NCBI GenBank assembly: GCA_016716885.1 | Contig: JADJUV010000120.1 | Span: 1 to 14,921, forward strand | From: Candidatus Trichofilum aggregatum | GTDB lineage: Bacteria; Chloroflexota; Anaerolineae; Promineifilales; Promineifilaceae | Direction: 5' to 3' | DNA length: 14,921 nucleotides | Shown here: positions 10,929 to 14,921 of the stretch, piece after piece | How the letters are laid out: each line of letters opens with the position of its first letter | Position numbering within the stretch: position 1 is the stretch's first letter | Position numbers and translations under genes: made by a program | Notes under the pieces: model-generated | Told to the model about the DNA's origin: nothing | The model's input: the letters and a program-made list of their open reading frames with translations, nothing else | Database searches by the model: none

Positions 10929-11387
10929 ATGAAAAAACGTAATCCCTGGTTAATGATGTTGATTGTTGTATTGGTTCTGGCCGTGTTGGCCTGCACCTGC
11001 ACTAGCGGTTTGCCCAGTGGCAATAGTGGTGATACCGGCAATACCGGTGACAGCGGTAACAGTGGTGATAGCGGCGATAGTGGTGACAGTAGCGGTTCCG
11101 CCAGTGAAGTTCGCGGCTTCCCTGTCGTCTCCGATGCCTATGAAGTGGTAGATGCCGATCTGGCGGGTACGATTTCCATTGTTTACAAAACGAAGCTGTC
11201 TTTTGACGAAGTGGTCTCTTTCTACAAAGACGAAATTCCTGGCATGGGTTATTCCCTGGATCAGGATGTGACCGCCGCTGGTAATGCTGTTCTGACCTTC
11301 AGTGGTCCCAGCAATCTGTCTGTGACCGTTTCAGCGGATCCGCTCGATTCCAGTGCTCAGTACGTTACCATTAGTTCCTTACCCTAA
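10929..11387 (+). CDS. Small lipoprotein with (S/T)-G-(N/D) repeat
   Basis: Function unknown, 152 aa. The start follows AAGGAG (10913-10918) by ten bases; a nearer ATG at 10921 is out of frame. The basic N-terminus, hydrophobic stretch and LAVLAC lipobox (Cys about 22) mark an exported lipoprotein. Residues 30-53 are eight triplets of the form SGN/SGD/TGN/TGD, a flexible acidic linker. The remaining 95 residues are compact and include the segment LSFDEVVSFYKDEIPGMGYSLDQD, which looks like a small alpha/beta domain found in other secreted lipoproteins that bring a residue pattern 'FYK-E-----GW' together, but I cannot name the family with confidence. It is the last plus-strand gene before a convergent pair and ends just before a bidirectional terminator. 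Confidence 0.82.
   Translation: MKKRNPWLMMLIVVLVLAVLACTCTSGLPSGNSGDTGNTGDSGNSGDSGDSGDSSGSASEVRGFPVVSDAYEVVDADLAGTISIVYKTKLSFDEVVSFYKDEIPGMGYSLDQDVTAAGNAVLTFSGPSNLSVTVSADPLDSSAQYVTISSLP
11016..11087 (+). repeat. Nine-base coding repeat, eight units
   Basis: Eight consecutive 9-bp units encode (S/T)-G-(N/D) triplets within the small lipoprotein. Codons differ between units (agt/agc/acc, ggt/ggc, gat/gac/aat/aac), so the tract is selected at protein level or old, not freshly expanded by slippage. Confidence 0.8.
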
Positions 11388-11413
11388 CTGATAATCATTT
11401 TTTGACCTCAATA

Positions 11414-11449
11414 AAAAAGCCCGCCGGATATCAATCCGGCGGGCTTTTT
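11414..11449. terminator. Bidirectional intrinsic terminator between convergent genes
   Basis: A perfect 16-bp stem, AAAAAGCCCGCCGGAT (11414-11429) with ATCCGGCGGGCTTTTT (11434-11449), loop ATCA. It has T-runs on both strands and serves both the lipoprotein ending at 11387 and the MFS transporter ending at 11453. Confidence 0.93.
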
Positions 11450-11452
11450 CGT

Positions 11453-12712
11453 TTAGTCGCCAATTTCCAGCGTCACAATCGGGTCCTCTTGTGCGGGTGT
11501 CCGGCGCAGGGCCAACCCATACAACACCAAAACGGGCAAAAGCAGAATCACCACGCCGATGAGGGCACTGCGGATGCCTAACCATTGGGCGACTGCCCCC
11601 ATGATCACGCCCCCGATAATCTGACCAAAGGCATCAAACTGACCGTTCATGGACAGAACGGTGGCCCGCACCTGGGATTCGGTGATTTCTCGGTTGAGCC
11701 AGGCACTGTAGAGAGGGCCATTGGCCACGCGCATGACAGAGTTCAGGGTGATGGCACTCATTGCCAGACCAATCTGACCGGTCAGGGCAAAAACTGTCAG
11801 GGTGATGAGGTAGCCACAGGTCATCACCACCTGCAAGGTGATGGCGGCGCGGCGGTGGTTGAGGTTGGGACGGCGGCGGATGGCTTCCGTGATGCCCAGG
11901 TTTAGGAAGATGAGCACGAATTCGATAGCTCCAAACCAGGTGACGGGGGTCATCCCTGCGAAAGTGGGGAAGGTGAAGTTGGTGAGCAGATGGGCCTGCC
12001 ACAGCCGGTCGCGCCCTTCGCTGGAGAGGCCGAAGATGATGGCGATGACCATGAGGATGATGAGCATATCGCGGCCGCGAACCACCCTTACCCCTTCCTT
12101 CAACGTATGCCCCATCTTTTGCCAGGAGTTGCGATTCGGCTGGGGAGTAGGGTTGAACCCCGTTTCCGGCATAACGACGGCCAATAGCACCGCCATCAGG
12201 ATAATCCCTGTTCCCCCCACCAGCATCGGCAGGTTGTGCCGGATAGAACCCAGCCCCATACCCACACCCAGCCCCAGCAAAGTTGCCACCAGACTGACTT
12301 GGGAGCCACGGAGATAAACTTGGGTGAGGTTGGTTGAGCCAATTTCATCGGCCAGCCAGGCGTCCTCTGCGCCGCTGGTGAAGGTGTAGCCAATCCCCCA
12401 CACCACCTGGGCCAACAAAACGGGTACAAAAAAAGGGAATAACCCTTCCACCAGAAAGCCTACGCCGATGATGACGTAACCAATCAAAACGGAAAGGCGG
12501 CGACTGCGTAGGTCGGCCACAATGCCGGTGGGAACTTCAAAAACCAGGACAGCCAGTTCCAACGCCGTCCCCAACATCACTAACTGGAACGGGGATAAGC
12601 CCACATCTTCAACCCGGTAAATGCCGGTGATAAACCCCCAGGTGGTGAAGAAGAAGGCCATCCCCGCCGAAAGGATCAGATAAACGGTGTAAGCGGGTAA
12701 TTTACGAGACAT
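11453..12712 (-). CDS. Major facilitator superfamily transporter
   Basis: 419-aa integral membrane protein with about twelve hydrophobic helices in two halves. The segment after the second helix (EVPTGIVADLRSRRLSVLIGYVIIGVG) carries the MFS loop 2-3 signature of the form G-xxADxxSRR. A polar central loop (about 195-225, NPTPQPNRNSWQKMGHTLKEG) separates the halves. No residue pattern tells the substrate; the family includes drug and sugar exporters. The start at MSRKLPAYTVY is preferred over an in-frame ATG 14 codons upstream, because the extra residues (MVSPPCITHHLRLN) are encoded by the palindromic intergenic repeat and an AAGG lies 8 bases before the chosen ATG. It follows the RIO-type kinase on the same strand after 89 bp, so the two may be co-transcribed. 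Confidence 0.87.
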   Translation of the reverse strand: MSRKLPAYTVYLILSAGMAFFFTTWGFITGIYRVEDVGLSPFQLVMLGTALELAVLVFEVPTGIVADLRSRRLSVLIGYVIIGVGFLVEGLFPFFVPVLLAQVVWGIGYTFTSGAEDAWLADEIGSTNLTQVYLRGSQVSLVATLLGLGVGMGLGSIRHNLPMLVGGTGIILMAVLLAVVMPETGFNPTPQPNRNSWQKMGHTLKEGVRVVRGRDMLIILMVIAIIFGLSSEGRDRLWQAHLLTNFTFPTFAGMTPVTWFGAIEFVLIFLNLGITEAIRRRPNLNHRRAAITLQVVMTCGYLITLTVFALTGQIGLAMSAITLNSVMRVANGPLYSAWLNREITESQVRATVLSMNGQFDAFGQIIGGVIMGAVAQWLGIRSALIGVVILLLPVLVLYGLALRRTPAQEDPIVTLEIGD

Positions 12713-12731
12713 GTTAAGCCTTAAGTGATGC

Positions 12732-12765
12732 GTGATGCATGGGGGAGAGACCATTCATGCATCAC
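12732..12765 (-). repeat. Inverted repeat in the leader of the MFS gene
   Basis: GTGATGCATG (12732-12741) and CATGCATCAC (12756-12765) form a perfect 10-bp dyad with a 14-base loop, about 20-53 bases before the MFS start. GTGATGC is also repeated in tandem just outside the left arm (12725-12731). It is not followed by a T-run on the minus strand. It may be a regulator site, a leader hairpin or a dispersed palindrome. Confidence 0.6.
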
Positions 12766-12801
12766 ATCGCACTATATGTGAGATGGTAAAAACTACGGGG
12801 A

Positions 12802-13752
12802 TCAGTGAGATAACGATGCTAGAGCGCGGCACGATCTCTTTCCCATGGCGCTGTATCCTTGCGGCGCAAAATATTGGCACACGCGCACAATATCTCGCTC
12901 CAACAGGTCAAACGCATGGGGGTTCTTGCGCGTGTCCACCACCTGGGGAAAGTCAATCAAAGCGATTTTGCCTTCCCAGTACAGCACGTTATACGCCGAA
13001 AGGTCGCCATGCACCAGATGATGCGCCAGCATCAATTCGACGTTGTGCATCAGCCGGGTGAACAGCGGTTGCGTTTCATCGGGATGCAGGGCCACGTCAA
13101 TCAGCGTCGGGGCGGCCTGGGACTCATCACCGAGGTAAGCCATGAGGATGGTGTTACCCCCGTGCGCGATGGGTTGGGGCACATCGGCCCCGGCCCGGAA
13201 AAGCTCCTTTTGGATCTGAAACTCATGCTCAATCCAGGTGGTCAGGTCCAAATCTTTGCCAAAACGGGTCTTTTTGGCCATCGCCCGCAGTTCGCGGCTA
13301 CCCTTTACTTCCTTGCCTTCGCTGTCGCGCAAGGTGCGCCCGGCCTTGTAGATGGCGTTGTTTTTGAGGGTGCGTAACATGCGCGGACGGTACAACTTGG
13401 CGGCCAGAAGCTCATAGGGGACATTTTCCCCGGCGGTGCAGACGTAGACGTTGGCCTCTTTGCCCCCTTTGACCAGGCGGGTGAGGTCGGTGATCAGTTT
13501 GTTCTGGTAGAAGCTGATGGTGGAGTTGATAACCCATTGTCGCTCATGGTGTAAGGGATCGAGCGCGGCCGCGTAGCTAGGTAGATACTCTTCTTCCCCA
13601 TCACTCATGGCCGGCAACGCTTCGGCTTGAGCCACAACCGGGTCTGGGCGCAAATGTTTGGGCATTTTCCCTTTGCGGCCGCGGTGCTCACGTCGGCTCA
13701 AATCTTGATAATCAAAACGGTCATAACGGTCATGCCATTCAAAACGATTCAT
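12802..13752 (-). CDS. RIO-type serine/threonine kinase
   Basis: 316 aa, cytosolic, no membrane segment. After a charged N-terminus of about 80 residues, the RIO kinase core shows the nucleotide loop KGGKEANVY (95-103), the ATP-binding lysine in AAKLYRP (K119), the long RIO-specific insert (about 121-170), the catalytic loop HGDLSAYN (248-255, D250, N255) and the metal-binding IDFPQ (D267) that replaces the DFG of ordinary kinases. RIO1-type proteins act in small ribosomal subunit maturation in archaea and eukaryotes; bacterial members are poorly characterised, so the substrate is unknown. The start follows GAGG by about 11 bases. The last 20 residues (after QYFAPQG) look unlike the family; a one-base change near 12855 would give a different tail (IQRHGKEIVPRSS), so the C-terminus is uncertain. 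Confidence 0.9.
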   Translation of the reverse strand: MNRFEWHDRYDRFDYQDLSRREHRGRKGKMPKHLRPDPVVAQAEALPAMSDGEEEYLPSYAAALDPLHHERQWVINSTISFYQNKLITDLTRLVKGGKEANVYVCTAGENVPYELLAAKLYRPRMLRTLKNNAIYKAGRTLRDSEGKEVKGSRELRAMAKKTRFGKDLDLTTWIEHEFQIQKELFRAGADVPQPIAHGGNTILMAYLGDESQAAPTLIDVALHPDETQPLFTRLMHNVELMLAHHLVHGDLSAYNVLYWEGKIALIDFPQVVDTRKNPHAFDLLERDIVRVCQYFAPQGYSAMGKRSCRALASLSH

Positions 13753-13900
13753 GGTGTGAAAATCCTCAATTGGAAAACGAGTTTTTCACTGCGAAAGCCA
13801 GCCACCTGTAACGCCCGTTTTAGGTTCTTGGCGTCTTGGCATAACGCCAACAGTCAGCCTGTCAGCGCCAAGTGGCTTTCTTGAATGAGGATGGGGGGAA
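13753..13900 (-). promoter_or_regulatory. Structured leader of the RIO-type kinase gene
   Basis: Read on the minus strand, the leader has an outer pairing of GAAAGCCA with TGGCTTTC (arms 13873-13880 and 13793-13800). Inside it are two copies of TTGGCG (within 13866-13872 and 13845-13850 as complements) and one CGCCAAG partner (13827-13833). The two pairings exclude each other. This might be a switching leader, but no known riboswitch is recognised and no promoter is identified within it. Confidence 0.3.
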
Positions 13901-13914
13901 TGGGCTTACCCGTT

Positions 13915-13947
13915 AGAAACCCGGTCTCTCAGAGAAACCGGGTTTCT
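13915..13947. repeat. REP-like palindrome
   Basis: AGAAACCCGGT (13915-13925) is perfectly complementary to ACCGGGTTTCT (13937-13947), with an inner CTCT/AGAG pairing. It resembles the AGAAACCCGG-type palindromes scattered between genes in some Chloroflexota and cyanobacteria (from memory, unverified). It occurs once here. Confidence 0.6.
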
Positions 13948-13965
13948 GGGTTAGTCCCAGAAAAC

Positions 13966-13995
13966 AAAAAAGCCACAGGTGTAAATACCTGCGGC
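13966..13995 (-). terminator. Intrinsic terminator
   Basis: Read on the minus strand: GCCGCAGGT (13995-13987), loop ATTTAC, ACCTGTGGC (13980-13972), a nine-pair stem with one G-U, then TTTTTT (13971-13966). It closes the short transcription unit that begins near 14143. Confidence 0.85.
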
Positions 13996-14035
13996 CAGGG
14001 GAAGCACAATCAAACGAACGAGGGGGTTCGGGCGA

Positions 14036-14101
14036 TTAAGCCCCAGGCGCAGAGGCGTCTACACCGACGGTGTGGAATGTAGCAAAGGTTGTTTTTTGCA
14101 T
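14036..14101 (-). CDS. 21-aa small ORF
   Basis: Reads MQKTTFATFHTVGVDASAPGA and stops with TAA. AGGAGG (14107-14112, minus strand) ends five bases before the ATG, the strongest Shine-Dalgarno in the window, and a promoter lies about 50 bases further up. The peptide has no run of one amino acid that would mark a classical attenuation leader, and no membrane helix. The stop codon falls in the loop of a small hairpin and a terminator follows about 40 bases later. Translation is likely from the signal alone; function is unknown. Confidence 0.5.
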   Translation of the reverse strand: MQKTTFATFHTVGVDASAPGA

Positions 14102-14149
14102 GTACGCCTCCTACGAAGTGAAGATGAGAAATTTCTTAAACCGGGCGCA

Positions 14150-14179
14150 AGTCTAGCATAAAACGACGGACTCCGTCAA
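14150..14179 (-). promoter_or_regulatory. Promoter of the small minus-strand unit
   Basis: On the minus strand TTGACG (14179-14174) and TAGACT (14155-14150) are separated by 18 bases; five and four of six bases match the sigma-70 consensus. The predicted start is about 14143. Confidence 0.55.
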
Positions 14180-14411
14180 TAGGGCAAAAAACGGTCAAGC
14201 CGAAGAGGGCAGGTTTAGATAATCGAGTTAGTTCTGGGATTTGGCAACCAGTACGCGGCCGCGACAAGCATCAATCAGCCTGGTAATTGTTTTTTAGACG
14301 CCGCGCAATGGAGTGAAAAAGACCAGGGAGACAGGTTCATTTCTGTTCATCAATGGCGTAACAGCAGATGAGTATTTCTATACAATCACCAAAACAGTAT
14401 CCTGGTAATAA
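14180..14411. other. Intergenic region without visible gene
   Basis: No gene, terminator or repeat of note is seen apart from a GCGGCCGC octamer (14255-14262, within CGCGGCCGCG). It separates the divergent promoters of the minus-strand small unit and the SWIM gene. Confidence 0.5.
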
Positions 14412-14439
14412 TTGACAGGTCATTGAGACAGGATATACT
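14412..14439 (+). promoter_or_regulatory. Strong candidate promoter upstream of the SWIM gene
   Basis: Perfect TTGACA (14412-14417) and TATACT (14434-14439, five of six) are 16 bases apart; predicted start near 14446. A second set, TTGACA (14455-14460) and CATACT (14477-14482), has the same 16-base spacing 43 bases downstream, suggesting tandem promoters. Confidence 0.65.
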
Positions 14440-14494
14440 AAGACCATGAGCGTTTTGACAATAAGCGCATTAGATACATACTCAATTTGACGGC

Positions 14495-14527
14495 AAAAAC
14501 GCACGCAACCCTGCGTGCGTTTTTATC
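14495..14527 (+). terminator. Terminator-like hairpin in the leader of the SWIM gene
   Basis: A perfect 13-bp stem, AAAAACGCACGCA (14495-14507) with TGCGTGCGTTTTT (14512-14524), loop ACCC; the T-run is the 3' side of the stem. It lies between the promoters at 14412-14482 and the ATG at 14575, so it either releases an RNA of about 40-80 nt or attenuates the gene downstream. Confidence 0.75.
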
Positions 14528-14574
14528 CCAGGGAAACCTTCCCACTATTTTACTTTATAGAGAGGAGTAAAGTT

Positions 14575-14805
14575 ATGGACTATGGCATGATTGGCAAGAT
14601 CGAAAAGGCAAAGATGTATGCCATGGAGCGGAGTCGCTTCAAGTTTGATGTCTTTACTGTCCGTCTGGCAGGGGATAACGACACGGTTCATGTTGTTAGT
14701 TATGATCACGGCGATTGGGATTGTGATTGTAGCTTCTTTACCACTCGCGGCCGCTGTAGCCACACCATGGCTGTCGAGCGTGTCCTGGAAGACATGCTTG
14801 ACTAA
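14575..14805 (+). CDS. Stand-alone SWIM zinc-finger protein
   Basis: 76 aa, cytosolic. The C-terminal half contains the SWIM signature C-x-C-x(n)-C-x-H: CDC then CSH (WDCDCSFFTTRGRCSHTMAVERVL), expected to bind one zinc ion and to contact DNA or protein partners. The N-terminus (GKIEKAKMYAMERSRFKFDVFTVRLAGDNDTVHVVSY) is the short beta-rich lead that usually precedes the finger. In larger proteins SWIM fingers accompany SWI2/SNF2 helicases, MULE transposases or plant kinases; here nothing is fused to it and no such gene is adjacent. The start is fixed by GAGGAG (14562-14567), seven bases upstream; an in-frame GTG at 14515 lies in the terminator stem and is rejected. The octamer GCGGCCGC (14747-14754) encodes the residues just before the second cysteine. 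Confidence 0.88.
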   Translation: MDYGMIGKIEKAKMYAMERSRFKFDVFTVRLAGDNDTVHVVSYDHGDWDCDCSFFTTRGRCSHTMAVERVLEDMLD

Positions 14806-14870
14806 TCTATTGACCTACTGACCCGTTTTACGGCGGCACGTAAACACAGGTCAAAACAGCCAATATCAGG

Positions 14871-14900
14871 AATGCCCGGTTAATAGCCGGGCATTTTTGT
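14871..14900 (+). terminator. Intrinsic terminator of the SWIM gene
   Basis: AATGCCCGG (14871-14879) pairs with CCGGGCATT (14887-14895), nine pairs, seven-base loop, followed by a short T-run (TTTTGT). Confidence 0.85.
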
Positions 14901-14906
14901 TATAAT
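14901..14906 (+). promoter_or_regulatory. -10 box for a gene beyond the window
   Basis: Perfect TATAAT directly after the terminator and 8 bases before an ATG at 14915. The same GTTATAAT context precedes the first gene of the window. No clear -35 box is seen, since the terminator occupies that position. Confidence 0.4.
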
Positions 14907-14921
14907 GACGCCCAATGGGAG

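Larger units (their letters stand above)
13966..14143 (-). ncRNA. Candidate small structured RNA, about 178 nt
   Basis: A complete short unit on the minus strand: promoter 14150-14179, predicted start near 14143, terminator 13966-13995. Between them lie three further small hairpins: ACACC-GTC-GGTGT, GGGC-TTAATC-GCCC and CGAAC-CCCCTC-GTTCG. A 21-codon ORF with a perfect ribosome-binding site lies in its 5' half. It could be a dual-function small RNA, a short mRNA, or an attenuated leader of the RIO-type kinase gene 214 bases downstream. It matches no RNA family I recognise. Confidence 0.45.

Noticed and set aside
11016..11087. CRISPR-like or minisatellite array
   Set aside because: The units are nine bases, in frame, with varied codons and no spacers; it is a coding repeat.
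13885..14082. 65-codon plus-strand open frame
   Set aside because: It crosses a palindromic repeat and the terminator of the minus-strand unit, lacks a ribosome-binding site, and its sequence is dominated by these elements.
13966..14143. tRNA or tmRNA
   Set aside because: No acceptor stem, T-loop or CCA-type 3' end is present, and the ORF does not look like a tmRNA tag.
14515..14574. GTG at 14515 as the start of the SWIM protein
   Set aside because: It lies in the 3' arm of the leader hairpin and has no ribosome-binding site, whereas GAGGAG is well placed for the ATG at 14575.

Overview
The window looks like part of a chromosome from an uncultured member of the Chloroflexota (Anaerolineae/Ardenticatenia-like). 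This is an inference. It rests on secreted proteins with long Thr/Pro-rich linkers, a C-terminal domain I associate with that phylum (in the gene at 1140-1966), a bacterial RIO-type kinase, a stand-alone SWIM zinc-finger protein, and moderately high GC. No rRNA, tRNA, CRISPR array, transposase, phage gene or recognisable defence system is visible.

Layout, left to right. (1) 37-1966, plus strand: a parvulin-type peptidyl-prolyl isomerase lipoprotein, then a membrane-anchored Thr/Pro-rich protein with a conserved-looking C-terminal domain, closed by a strong terminator at 2033-2070. (2) 2299 to about 8266, plus strand: a very large (at least 1990 aa) secreted, C-terminally membrane-anchored enzyme that joins a pullulanase-type GH13 module to an animal/Streptomyces-type GH13 alpha-amylase. 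It could cut both alpha-1,6 and alpha-1,4 bonds of starch or glycogen at the cell surface. Its 3' end runs into 8267-8952, a block of G and C homopolymers that I read as sequencing or assembly failure. (3) 8953-11387, plus strand: a structured intergenic stretch, a hairpin terminator whose 3' arm is also the Shine-Dalgarno of the next gene, a CapA-type metallophosphatase-fold lipoprotein, and a small lipoprotein with an (S/T)-G-(N/D) repeat. A bidirectional terminator at 11414-11449 separates these from (4) an MFS transporter and a RIO-type kinase on the minus strand. (5) 13753-14143, minus strand: a structured leader, a palindromic repeat, and a compact promoter/21-codon ORF/terminator unit that may be a small RNA. 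(6) 14412-14900, plus strand: tandem promoters, a terminator-like hairpin in the leader, a 76-aa SWIM zinc-finger protein and its terminator. A TATAAT for a gene beyond the window follows.

The main pattern not explained by any gene is the 8-bp palindrome GCGGCCGC. It occurs 24 times (about one per 620 bp), in all reading-frame registers and in two intergenic sites, and half the copies extend to CGCGGCCGCG. This resembles the HIP1 palindrome of cyanobacteria, but with a different sequence.

Four large genes contain five frame breaks. Each is repaired by adding one base to a run of G or C (near 362-368, 1304-1306, 5987-5989, 6155-6158, 9359-9363). Together with the homopolymer block this points to sequence error rather than gene decay, so the broken genes are annotated as single corrected reading frames. 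Residue numbers for these genes refer to the corrected protein.
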